DNA of 64,000 bases from Chitinophagaceae bacterium. GTDB lineage: Bacteria; Bacteroidota; Bacteroidia; Chitinophagales; Chitinophagaceae. The notes beneath the pieces were generated by a model, which worked only from the letters and a program-made list of their open reading frames with translations, was not told where the DNA came from and did not search any database. Made by a program: the position numbers and the translations under genes. Below are positions 36,144-44,512 of this stretch, in pieces. Each line of letters opens with the position of its first letter. The stretch's first letter is position 1. The stretch is taken from NCBI GenBank assembly GCA_020403455.1, contig JADBXP010000028.1, positions 62,001-126,000 on the forward strand, read 5' to 3'.

Positions 36144-36233
36144 CTATAAGTCATCTGAACCGAAAAATCCGGCAAACAAGAGTAACGGCACCATTGCAAC
36201 TACTGCGACAAGTAAAGAAATAATTTTTTTCAT
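36144..36233 (-). CDS. Putative 29-residue hydrophobic small protein
   Basis: A short ORF in an otherwise empty 297-base gap, with ATG at 36233 and TAG at 36146-36144. It begins MKKIISLLVAVVAM, continues with a hydrophobic core through PLLLFAGFF and ends GSDDL: two lysines, one membrane-spanning segment and an acidic tail. This is the architecture of small bacterial membrane proteins. No exact promoter was seen in the 205 AT-rich bases upstream (36234-36438). It could instead be a chance ORF; conservation in relatives would decide. Confidence 0.45.
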   Translation of the reverse strand: MKKIISLLVAVVAMVPLLLFAGFFGSDDL

Positions 36234-36438
36234 AGGATTGATTTTAAATTCTGATTAATAATAAGTCGATTCGTTTAATTCAAATTGTTATAATCCAGTA
36301 AAGAGTTGATTTTAATCGGTGAATTTGAATTCAATCTTGAATTGTTTAAAAGTAGAGCAACAAATACTAAACAATAAAAGTGATTAATCTCCCTTTTAAT
36401 TAATGATACTCAAGGCAAAAGAAACGTTGCCTGAAAAA

Positions 36439-37896
36439 TCAGGCAAGATCAGATTGCTCCCGGCGCAACTCTTGTTCCAGCAATAAAATAGCTCCCAGAC
36501 AAGAATAAAATACCGATCCGATCTTATCAGTTTCAATCAGATCGCTCATGAGATTGAGAACAAGAACGATGGTAAGAATAGCGGATATAGCTAAAGCTAT
36601 GGAGCGATAAAAATGGCTTTGTAATTTCCGGCTGAGTCGTTGTAGTGATAGGAACATAGCAATAGCCAAAAGCAGAAAAAGCAGTAATCCGATCCACCCT
36701 TGTTCTAGTGCCAACAATAAATAATAATTGTGAACGGTAGAGTGTTCCGGATTGTCACTGACCCATGTTCGAAATTTTTGCAAAGTATAGGGTTGGTAGT
36801 GCCGATAAAAAGAGTTGGGTCCGAATCCGGTAATGGGCTCATGCGTCAACATTCTTACACCGGCTACCCAGCGGTGCCATCTTTCTGCTGTTGAAATATC
36901 CTTCCCATCAAATGTTGCCTGCAGATGTTGTCGAAACTGTGTATGAAAATAGGTTTGGTCGTGATTGGGTGCAAATCGCATGTATCTTTTTTCGGTCACC
37001 AGCCAGGCGGTACTGATTACCACAAGTACCCCTGCTGTTATCAATACCGGAACCACCCATTTTTTTCTGATTACAACTACCATGATTCCACCTGCCGGCA
37101 GTGCCAACCACGCGCCTCTGGAGTAAGCCAAAATCCAACCTGCCAATCCAATGACTATTCCAAAAAGCAGCCATTTTCTCATCGGAGAAAAACGAGGGGT
37201 GAGATAAAAGCTCAAAATGGCAACAGGTAACAGCAATGAAATCAGTGCTGCATAATTTACATGGTTGCGGAAAAAAGGAGCCATGGCTTTTCTAATGTGA
37301 AAGAATGTAAACCCATATTGCCCATGCCGGATAATTACCTGCACAACCAAAACCAGCATGGGTATGAGCCAGCAGGCAGCCCATGTTTTCCAATCTTCAA
37401 TTTTCTTGATGAAGAACAAGGGCCCGAACACAAAGGGCAAAATGAACCAGCATTTAGCAAGGAGAAATTTGACAGAGAGCAATGGCTCGGTGGAGTAAAT
37501 ACAGGTAATGGCTGTCCATATCCACCCCAGCAACAAGAAAGTAAACAGGTTAGACTGCAGCAGGATGTTTGGAAGGGAACTGGGACGCAGCAAGAGGTAC
37601 AATACAATACCAATACTCAGCAGTCCCATGAATAACTCATCGGGAAAATCAAGTCCCAAAGTGGTGGTGATTTGCCATTCTGTTGAAAGAGGGATGGTGA
37701 TGAACAGCAACCAGAAGAGCCGTTTGTTGGGTTGAATAAGTTGTGGAAGGAGGGTATAACAGCCCAATGCCAGGAAGGGAACCGCCATCCATGGATAGGC
37801 ATGTTGACTAATGGCATATGCCCAACAAACAGCAAATAGCAATGAAAATATTCCGGCGGTGATTGGGAAGCTAAAAGACTTTGCCGGGAGAACCAT
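36439..37896 (-). CDS. O-antigen ligase / Wzy-like polysaccharide membrane protein
   Basis: A 485-residue protein with 11-12 hydrophobic segments and the Wzy_C-type core: a membrane segment with AYSRGAWLALPAG, then a large exported loop (about 320-390) holding HEPITGFGPNSFYRHYQP and STVHNYYLLLALEQG. These are features of O-antigen ligases and polymerases, which transfer or polymerise lipid-linked glycans at the periplasmic face. The ATG at 37896 (MVLPAKSFSFP) is chosen; a longer frame would overlap the upstream gene by 120 bases. It follows the Wzz-like gene with a 1-base gap. Confidence 0.82.
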   Translation of the reverse strand: MVLPAKSFSFPITAGIFSLLFAVCWAYAISQHAYPWMAVPFLALGCYTLLPQLIQPNKRLFWLLFITIPLSTEWQITTTLGLDFPDELFMGLLSIGIVLYLLLRPSSLPNILLQSNLFTFLLLGWIWTAITCIYSTEPLLSVKFLLAKCWFILPFVFGPLFFIKKIEDWKTWAACWLIPMLVLVVQVIIRHGQYGFTFFHIRKAMAPFFRNHVNYAALISLLLPVAILSFYLTPRFSPMRKWLLFGIVIGLAGWILAYSRGAWLALPAGGIMVVVIRKKWVVPVLITAGVLVVISTAWLVTEKRYMRFAPNHDQTYFHTQFRQHLQATFDGKDISTAERWHRWVAGVRMLTHEPITGFGPNSFYRHYQPYTLQKFRTWVSDNPEHSTVHNYYLLLALEQGWIGLLLFLLLAIAMFLSLQRLSRKLQSHFYRSIALAISAILTIVLVLNLMSDLIETDKIGSVFYSCLGAILLLEQELRREQSDLA

Positions 37897-37897
37897 A

Positions 37898-38782
37898 TCA
37901 GGAAAGTTTGTTGCGTTGTTGCAATAGAACAAGGAATATGCTGAAGAAAAAAGCCCCCAAGAAACTTCCCAACATGACCAGGAAATAATTAGGACGATAT
38001 GTAAATACATCAGCACGAGGTTGATCGATGATAAAGAGTGGCCCCGGCAGGGCTGCCTTTGCCTGCTCCCATTGACCGGTAGTAATTCTGTTGCTGGTGA
38101 TGAGTTGTTTCAGTGATTCTTTTTGCAATTGCAACAAAGTCAATTGAGCATCACTCGCGGAGGAAGATTGGCTATCTAGTAGCAAGTATGTGCTTTCCAG
38201 GCTATCAAGCGAATGACGGAGAGAGGTCAGGTTCGTATCATAATACTGCAACCAGGCAGCACGAATGCGTGTTTCCAATTTTTGAGCATACGCAGTAACC
38301 AATTGCTGCGAAACTTCCGGGAACCATGTCCATGCGATTAACTGCAATTGACCTTTGTCTGTTGGTCGGGCAAAAAGTTTATCATGTAAAATTACTTCTG
38401 CCTCATGATATCTTCTGGCTGAGTCGTATGCCCTTTCTGTTGAGTCGGTGAAACGAGTGGTGGAGGTAGTAGCAAAGAAAGTGTCAAGTTTAAATTCTCT
38501 AACAAGTTCTGCGTAAATATTGCTCCAGTCCGTTGATGATTCCATTCTTTCAATATCATCTCCACTGCCAAACAGATTGTAGAGGTCTTTGATTTGGTTA
38601 TTGAATAACCTGGCAGGGTCGGCCAGTTGGGCATTGATGGGTGTGAGTGTGGCGACGGACTTATACTCTTTTGGGGTATAATAGAGGAGGATGGCGGCAA
38701 GGAAAGTTGAGATAAAAGTGAAAACAAGAATAAATTTTCTGTTTTCAAAGATTATCGGAATTATTTTATTCAGGTGGAGCAT
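37898..38782 (-). CDS. Wzz-like chain-length determinant family protein
   Basis: A 294-residue inner-membrane protein with two membrane segments (about 13-34 and 265-288) flanking a large helical periplasmic domain, the Wzz/polysaccharide co-polymerase layout. The N-terminal segment is followed by YYTPKEYKSVATLTP and the second is preceded by PRADVFTYRPNYFL, both family-like. No tyrosine-kinase domain is attached. It would set glycan chain length together with the adjacent Wzy-like protein, directly downstream on the same strand. Confidence 0.78.
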   Translation of the reverse strand: MLHLNKIIPIIFENRKFILVFTFISTFLAAILLYYTPKEYKSVATLTPINAQLADPARLFNNQIKDLYNLFGSGDDIERMESSTDWSNIYAELVREFKLDTFFATTSTTRFTDSTERAYDSARRYHEAEVILHDKLFARPTDKGQLQLIAWTWFPEVSQQLVTAYAQKLETRIRAAWLQYYDTNLTSLRHSLDSLESTYLLLDSQSSSASDAQLTLLQLQKESLKQLITSNRITTGQWEQAKAALPGPLFIIDQPRADVFTYRPNYFLVMLGSFLGAFFFSIFLVLLQQRNKLS

Positions 38783-38814
38783 GATGTGCGGTATAGAGGT
38801 AAGTTACGAAAATA

Positions 38815-39288
38815 TCAGGAGTTGTGGCTTACTTCGACATGACGGGCAAAGCTTTCCTCCAGGGAGATAAATGTTTCTGTTCTTTCAATTCCTTTTATTT
38901 TTTGCAATTCGTCGTGTAATACGAAGCGGAGTTGGAGAATGTCTTTGCAAACAATTTCAGCGAACATGCTATAATTACCCGTGGTGTAATTTAGCCGAAC
39001 GATCTGGGGTATTTTTTTCAGTTCTCTGGCAACGGAATCGTACAGGGAAGATTTCTCCAGGTAGATACCAATGAATGCGATAACATCGTAGCCCAGAAGT
39101 TTGAGGTCTACCGATAATTTTTTACCTTTCACTACTTTTTGCTCTTCGAGTTTTTTGATGCGAACGTGGATGGTACCACCGGAAACAAAGAGTTTCTTAC
39201 CCAGATCGGCGTAAGAAATTTCTGCATCCTCCATCATGGCCTGGATGATTTGCAGATCAAGTTTGTCGAGATTCAATTTACCGGTCAT
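38815..39288 (-). CDS. Lrp/AsnC family transcriptional regulator
   Basis: A 157-residue feast/famine regulator. The N-terminal helix-turn-helix (LDKLDLQIIQAMMEDAEISY, then LGKKLFVSGGTIHVRIKKLE) is followed by the RAM/effector domain (YDVIAFIGIYLEKSS, GNYSMFAEIVCKD). Such proteins form octamers that bind AT-rich DNA and respond to amino acids. Its upstream region (39289-39400) is very AT-rich with several short palindromes and also carries the promoter of the divergent RNA unit, so it may control that RNA and itself. It lies 32 bases upstream of the Wzz-like gene. Confidence 0.93.
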   Translation of the reverse strand: MTGKLNLDKLDLQIIQAMMEDAEISYADLGKKLFVSGGTIHVRIKKLEEQKVVKGKKLSVDLKLLGYDVIAFIGIYLEKSSLYDSVARELKKIPQIVRLNYTTGNYSMFAEIVCKDILQLRFVLHDELQKIKGIERTETFISLEESFARHVEVSHNS

Positions 39289-39397
39289 TTTACAATTATT
39301 TTTTACAAATATTCTAATATTTAGGCAATATTATTGAATATTTTCTATATTTTTTTGTTTTTATTTAAATATTAAGCAATATATGGCCTATTTTATA

Positions 39398-39405
39398 TAA
39401 TTTTG
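39398..39405 (+). promoter_or_regulatory. Promoter -7 element of the tRNA-like RNA unit
   Basis: TAATTTTG matches TAnnTTTG exactly. Transcription would start near 39411. No clear TTG -33 element is present. The 110 bases before it, shared with the lrp gene, are extremely AT-rich. Confidence 0.5.
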
Positions 39406-39410
39406 TATAG

Positions 39411-39666
39411 TCAATGATTGGTAACAAGTACCGGGTTTATGTTGACGATACTGTGGGGTGATGAAATTTTTGGCAGACATGCCCTCTTGTCTCGGGGGTG
39501 AGGATAATGGGACAAACGTAGTGTAGAGCCGTCTGTGTAGCGATATGCAGGCGACCAGGGTCGACCACTGAACTTTGCGCTATAGCTAACCACCTCGTGG
39601 AGGTTCGATCCCTCCCCCTACAGCAACTACCGGAAAATCTGATGAACTCAGTTTTCCGGTTTTTTT
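39411..39666 (+). ncRNA. Putative structured non-coding RNA with tRNA-like 3' domain
   Basis: A promoter-to-terminator unit with no credible ORF. Its 3' half contains a canonical T-arm: GGAGG (39599-39603), 7-base loop TTCGATC, CCTCC (39611-39615). CCCTACA (39616-39622) follows and pairs with TGTGGGG (39452-39458) as a 7-bp acceptor-like helix with one G-U pair. After the 5' strand, ATG/CAT with a GG-containing loop and CCCTC-TTGTCTC-GGGGG resemble weak D and anticodon arms (GTC), but about 100 bases separate these from the T-arm. That insert can form a pseudoknot: CGTCTG/CAGGCG with loop TGTAGCG pairing to CGCTATA. No CCA and no tmRNA tag reading frame were found. The class is unrecognised. 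Confidence 0.5.
39629..39666 (+). terminator. Rho-independent terminator of the RNA unit
   Basis: ACCGGAAAA (39629-39637) pairs with TTTTCCGGT (39652-39660), with an inner CTGA/TCAG stem, followed by seven T residues. A strong plus-strand terminator, immediately after the tRNA-like acceptor sequence. Confidence 0.85.
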
Positions 39667-39980
39667 ATGCCGAAAACACAAGTCTATCTCAACTTGACAC
39701 CAGGCATGATTTTACCAAAATACATCGAAACCATACCAATCAATAATTATCTTTTATTTATAGCATATAATGAATTAATACATAAACTAGAGTTTATCGA
39801 TTTGTTAAAAAAAGTAAAAGATTATTTTCACCATAACAGAAAAACGCAAGACGCGTACAAATGAATTGATTGGTAGAAAGTTATCTACCACAATTGCACT
39901 GAAACAAATAGAAACATAATCATATTTCATAACCTCCCAACGGAGTAAAATTTTTAACCAACATTCCTAACCACTAAACA
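39667..39980. other. AT-rich susC upstream region with stem-loop
   Basis: A 314-base AT-rich stretch between the RNA terminator and susC. It contains a stem-loop at 39864-39895: AATTG, two unpaired bases, TGGTAGA, loop AAGTTA, TCTACCA, CAATT. No exact TAnnTTTG promoter was found for susC. A 65-codon ORF at 39667-39864 is judged non-coding (see rejected list). Confidence 0.4.
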
Positions 39981-42956
39981 ATGCTTATGCAAAAAAATCA
40001 TCTGGGCAGATGGATGCTCCTACTGCTCTTGAGCTTGAACATTTCGCAAGTTCTCGCCCAAGGCTTTACCGCATCCGGATCCGTTAAGGAAAGCCAAACA
40101 GGCAATCCCCTCAGGGGCGTCTCCGTTGCTGTAAAAGGCACCAAACAGGTAGCTACTACCGACGCCAATGGTAATTTCAGTATTAAAACCACAGGCAACA
40201 ATGCGGTACTCGTACTGAACTATGTTGGCTACAAAAGAGCAGAAGTAACAGTTACTTCTTCCAATTCTTCTGTTACCATTTCTCTGGAAGAGGATATCAA
40301 CCCCCTGAAAGAAGTTGTTATCACAGGTCTTGCGACTAACATCAAACGTTCCAACCTGGCCAATGCAGTAACTACCATTTCTGCTAAAGACCTCGTGGGT
40401 ACTACCCAAATTCAAACAGCCGATGGTGCCCTCTATGGAAAAGTAGCAGGTGCCAACATCCGCATGAATTCCGGAGCACCAGGCGGTGGTATCAACATCC
40501 AACTCCGTGGTCTTTCCAGTCTTACACAGGCATCTGCACCCCTGATCGTTTTGGATGGTGTGTACATCAGCAATGCCTTCCAAAGAACAGGTCGGGCCTC
40601 CGTTTCCGGAGCCGGCGCTTCTAACCAAGACGATGGAGCCAATCGCCTGGCAGATATTAACCCAGCTGACATCGAAAGCGTGGAAGTACTGAAAGGACCT
40701 TCAGCTGCCGCCATCTATGGTACACGCGCTAATGCCGGTGTAATCGTAATTACAACCAAAAAAGGCGCTGCCGGTAGAACCAGCATCAGCTTTGGCCAAG
40801 ACATTGGAATGGGAACCCCTCTGAAAATGATGGGTGTTGATGACTGGAGTGTTGACAAAATCAATACATTCTTCCCAGCAGCCAGAAGACCAATCGAACT
40901 AACCAGGTATCAAAACGCTTTGTCCACCGGTACCTTTGTGAATTATGAAGATTATTTCTACAACAATACCGCTTCTCTGTTGAACTCAAGACTGAGCATC
41001 CGCGGGGGTGATGAAAAAACTAAATTTTTTGTTTCAGGAAATCTGACCAGTGAAGATGGTATTGTTAGAAGAACAGGTTTTGAAAGACAATCTATCCGTG
41101 CTAACATCGATCACAAAATCAGTAAGAATGTAACACTGAGCGTCAACTCAAACTTCATCCGTACCAATACCGATCGCGGATTTACCGGCAACCAGAACAA
41201 TACCGGTGCCAGTATCGGATACAACATCGCCTATGTTCCCAACTACTTCGACCTGCGCCCGGTGAACGGAATCTATCCTGCTAACCCCTACTTCGCAGAA
41301 AATCCGGTGGCAGTTACCGACAAAGGCATCAACAACTCACTCGTAAATCGTTTCATCCAATCTTTCAACCTTGATGTAAACCTGCTGCGTACCGAAAAGT
41401 CTCAACTGAAATTCAGACTCAATGGAGGTCTGGACTACATCCAAAATTCTACCAAAGTTTATCTGCCGGATGACCTTCAATTCCAAAGAGGTCAGGCAAA
41501 CCCCGGTGATGTTCTGGTAGGTAAGCAGGAAAGCATGAATACTAATTTTCAGGCAGCCCTCGTGTACAACTGGGAAGTAAAGAAAGTAAAATTGAGCACC
41601 CAGGCAGGTATGGTTCGCCTTGATTTCAAAAACAATGGTCTCTTTAACAGAGGTCGTGGTTTAGCCCCGGGACAATCAAACCTGAAACAAGCAACTGTTC
41701 AGGAAATTGAATCACAATTTGAAAGTTCACAAAGAGATGTGGGTATTTTCGCTCAACAAGAAGCTAACTACGAAGATAAAATCATCGGAACTGTTGGCGT
41801 TCGTATGGACAAATCAAACACCAACGGCGACCCACAGAAATACTTTGCCTTCCCTAAAGCATCCTTGGCAGTTAACCTGACCAATTTTGATTTCTGGAAA
41901 TCAAGAACCATCTCCCAACTCAAACCCCGCATCGCCTATGGGCAGACAGCCGGACCCGTTCCCTTTGGTGCCACTTTCACTTCATTAGGTGGTGTTAACA
42001 TCGGTGGGTTACTGGGATCAACCGTTGCCACCAGCATCGGCAATCTGATCGTCGTTCCTGAAAGAGCTGTCGAACTTGAATTCGGAGTTGATGCCGGCTT
42101 CTTCAACAACCGCCTTTCACTCGAAGCAACTTATTACATCAAAACTACCAAAGACAACCTGCAACCCCTGAACCTCTCTCCAGCCACGGGAGTTGTTAGC
42201 ACCATCAGCAACGAAGCTGAAATGAGGAACAGAGGTATTGAATTGAGCTTAGCCGGTACCATCATCCAAAAAGAAAAAATCAAATGGACCTCCCGTTTAT
42301 TGTGGTGGAAAAATGATGTACTGATCACCAGACTCGGTATCCCCTCGTACACTACCGGCGCATTCGGTACAGCTTTGGGAACCTTCCTGATCCGCCAGGG
42401 CGTTGCACCTACCACCATCGTAGGTACCCCTGCCTTATCAAGTTCAGATTTTACCGTATGGGGAAATGCACAACCTGATTGGACATCCTCCTGGTCTAAC
42501 AACATCACCTTCCTGAAAGACTTTGAGTTCAATGTTCTGATGGAATACAGAAAGGGTGGTGATAACATCAACCTGACTTCCTTCCTGACCGATGGCGGTG
42601 GAACTACCAAAGGTTGGTTTGATGATGACAACAAGGATGGAATTCCCAATGGTCGTCAGCGTCCACCCGCACCTTTCAATAACGCAGGTAGATGGGTACA
42701 AGATGCTACCTTCCTGAAAGTTCGTGAATTGGGCCTCTATTACAATGTGCCAAAAGCTATGTTAGGAAAAGCAGGCAGCTTCATTCAGCGTGCCAGAGTT
42801 GGTCTCTCAGGCAACAACGTGTTTCTCTTTACTAAATACGTTGGTTATGACCCTGAAACATCCACCTTCGGTGCCCAGGCACTTGCCAACAACGTTGACG
42901 TAGCTCCCTACCCTACTGCCAGAAGGTTATTCTTCCACTTACAAATTGACTTCTAA
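39981..42956 (+). CDS. SusC/RagA family TonB-linked outer-membrane transporter
   Basis: A 991-residue TonB-dependent transporter. A signal peptide covers about 1-29 (ends SQVLA before QG). The carboxypeptidase-D-like N-terminal domain (ASGSVKESQTGNPLRGVSV) leads into the plug (NIQLRGLSSL, then PLIVLDGVYI and GPSAAAIYGTRANAGVI). The barrel runs to a C-terminal phenylalanine (HLQIDF), the BAM signal. With SusD it would import a glycan or peptide of unknown identity. The ATG at 39981 or 39987 could start it. No glycosidase or sensor gene lies beside the pair. Confidence 0.96.
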   Translation: MLMQKNHLGRWMLLLLLSLNISQVLAQGFTASGSVKESQTGNPLRGVSVAVKGTKQVATTDANGNFSIKTTGNNAVLVLNYVGYKRAEVTVTSSNSSVTISLEEDINPLKEVVITGLATNIKRSNLANAVTTISAKDLVGTTQIQTADGALYGKVAGANIRMNSGAPGGGINIQLRGLSSLTQASAPLIVLDGVYISNAFQRTGRASVSGAGASNQDDGANRLADINPADIESVEVLKGPSAAAIYGTRANAGVIVITTKKGAAGRTSISFGQDIGMGTPLKMMGVDDWSVDKINTFFPAARRPIELTRYQNALSTGTFVNYEDYFYNNTASLLNSRLSIRGGDEKTKFFVSGNLTSEDGIVRRTGFERQSIRANIDHKISKNVTLSVNSNFIRTNTDRGFTGNQNNTGASIGYNIAYVPNYFDLRPVNGIYPANPYFAENPVAVTDKGINNSLVNRFIQSFNLDVNLLRTEKSQLKFRLNGGLDYIQNSTKVYLPDDLQFQRGQANPGDVLVGKQESMNTNFQAALVYNWEVKKVKLSTQAGMVRLDFKNNGLFNRGRGLAPGQSNLKQATVQEIESQFESSQRDVGIFAQQEANYEDKIIGTVGVRMDKSNTNGDPQKYFAFPKASLAVNLTNFDFWKSRTISQLKPRIAYGQTAGPVPFGATFTSLGGVNIGGLLGSTVATSIGNLIVVPERAVELEFGVDAGFFNNRLSLEATYYIKTTKDNLQPLNLSPATGVVSTISNEAEMRNRGIELSLAGTIIQKEKIKWTSRLLWWKNDVLITRLGIPSYTTGAFGTALGTFLIRQGVAPTTIVGTPALSSSDFTVWGNAQPDWTSSWSNNITFLKDFEFNVLMEYRKGGDNINLTSFLTDGGGTTKGWFDDDNKDGIPNGRQRPPAPFNNAGRWVQDATFLKVRELGLYYNVPKAMLGKAGSFIQRARVGLSGNNVFLFTKYVGYDPETSTFGAQALANNVDVAPYPTARRLFFHLQIDF

Positions 42957-42967
42957 ATCATAACAAC

Positions 42968-44338
42968 ATGAAAAAGCTACCTATACTACTATTAATGGGT
43001 GTTACCATTTCGCTTTTCTCCTGTAACCCCTTCGAGGTAAAAAAGCTGGAAGACCCTAACAACCCCAGTGAAGCAAGTGTATTGAACAACGCTTCCCGCA
43101 GTCAAATTCAATTCCTGGTGACAGGTCTCGAATCTAGACACAGAGGATATGTTACCAACATCTCTCAGGCATGGAACACTTTCGGGAGAGAAATTTGGTA
43201 CCTGAACGCATCCGACCCTCGCTTTCAAACAGATTGGCTGGGCCAAGCAGGTCGTTTACCCGATGCTGCATTCTTCGGATTCGGCGCTACCGGCGGTGGA
43301 TCCTATGCGACACCCTACCAAACTATCAAACAAGGATATGTATTGATTGAATCTGCACAAAACAGTTCCTTCCTCAGCACCGCTGAGAAAAATGCGATAT
43401 CCGGTTTCGCCAAAACCATCCAGGCCTACCAATTTATTATACCTGCCAACTGGCAATATGATAACGGTATTCGCACAGATGTGAAAGATCCGCTGAAACC
43501 CGGTGGATTCAGGTCGTACACTGCCGCTCTTGGCTTCATCGATTCATTGTTGAATGCCGGATTAGCAGACCTTAATAACGCAGGCACTGTATTCCCCTTC
43601 ACATTGACCGCTGGTTTTGCCGGATACAATACCATTGATGGATTGAAAAGAGTCAACAGAGCCATCGCTGCCAGAGTTGCTGTTTATCGCAAAGACTGGC
43701 AGGGAGCCCTCAATGCATTGTCTGAATCTTTCATGAACCTGACCGGACCACTGAGTGCAGGTCCTGCACATACCTGGGGTGCTCCTCCGGATTCTTTCAA
43801 CCCGCTGTTCTATGTCTTGGATGCGAATATCAATACCATCATCGTGGTACACCCATCTGTACTTGCTGATACAACACCCGGAGATTTACGTGCTAGAAGC
43901 AAATTCCATCAACGCTCCGTTCCTGTTACAGTAACCACAGATGCTACCCCTCTCGTAGGTACACATCAAGATAAAAGATGGGCAAGCAATACTGCAGCTA
44001 TTCCTTTTATCAAAAATGAAGAGTTGATTTTGATTAAAGCAGAAGCACATGCTCAACTGAATCAAACAGCTGATGCTGTAGCAGCTATCAACATCATTCG
44101 TACTGCAGCCAATATCGGAAACTACACAGGAGCTACTACCCAAACTGCATTGATAGATGAAATTCTCTATCAGCGCAGGTACTCACTTTGGGCAGAACCC
44201 TGGGGACATCGCTGGATTGATGCCCGCAGATATGAAAGACTGAATACCATTCCAACATCATTCGACAGAGGAACCATCTTCCGTCAATTCCCTCGCCCGC
44301 AAGCAGAATTGAATTGGGACCTTTATGCAGGTGGATAG
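42968..44338 (+). CDS. SusD/RagB family nutrient-binding lipoprotein
   Basis: A 456-residue surface lipoprotein, lipobox ending at Cys19 (SLFSCNP), that caps the SusC transporter and binds its substrate. SusD-type TPR-like helices are visible, with NEELILIKAEAHAQLNQ and a C-terminal region with RRYSLWAEPWGHRWIDARRY, a family hallmark (R-W-D/R-R-Y). The gene follows susC by 11 bases and is closed by a strong terminator at 44362-44401, so the operon is just susC-susD. The ligand cannot be told from the sequence. Confidence 0.95.
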   Translation: MKKLPILLLMGVTISLFSCNPFEVKKLEDPNNPSEASVLNNASRSQIQFLVTGLESRHRGYVTNISQAWNTFGREIWYLNASDPRFQTDWLGQAGRLPDAAFFGFGATGGGSYATPYQTIKQGYVLIESAQNSSFLSTAEKNAISGFAKTIQAYQFIIPANWQYDNGIRTDVKDPLKPGGFRSYTAALGFIDSLLNAGLADLNNAGTVFPFTLTAGFAGYNTIDGLKRVNRAIAARVAVYRKDWQGALNALSESFMNLTGPLSAGPAHTWGAPPDSFNPLFYVLDANINTIIVVHPSVLADTTPGDLRARSKFHQRSVPVTVTTDATPLVGTHQDKRWASNTAAIPFIKNEELILIKAEAHAQLNQTADAVAAINIIRTAANIGNYTGATTQTALIDEILYQRRYSLWAEPWGHRWIDARRYERLNTIPTSFDRGTIFRQFPRPQAELNWDLYAGG

Positions 44339-44361
44339 TTCTTCCCTCACTGTATCACAAT

Positions 44362-44401
44362 AAAAAAAGGTCGTCTCAAACATTAGAGACGGCCTTTTTT
44401 T
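44362..44401. terminator. Bidirectional terminator after susD
   Basis: AAAAAAAGGTCGTCTC, loop AAACATTA, then GAGACGGCCTTTTTTT: a long stem with one G-U pair, with A and T tracts on both sides. It ends susCD and could also stop the minus-strand fbp transcript, whose stop is at 44513. The rest of 44339-44512 shows nothing. Confidence 0.88.
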
Positions 44402-44512
44402 ATTCGTATCCGTGATGAATAAGATATTCTTTTAGGTGGTTCTTGTTCAACTAATCTTACTGATAAGACCGGCATTTTTTTACAAAGCAATCTATCTATC
44501 ACCTAAACTTGT

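Noticed and set aside
39452..39622. A standard tmRNA (ssrA) gene
   Set aside because: The T-arm and acceptor geometry fit, but there is no tag ORF ending in Ala-Ala, no G3-U70 pair, no encoded CCA and the unit is far too short.
39452..39623. An ordinary tRNA-Asp gene
   Set aside because: The D-stem has only 3 bp, residue 10 is not G, and about 100 bases separate the anticodon-like arm from the T-arm.
39667..39864. 65-codon plus-strand ORF after the RNA terminator
   Set aside because: Its ATG abuts the terminator T tract, the sequence is very AT-rich with no recognisable domain, and no promoter was seen. Treated as chance.
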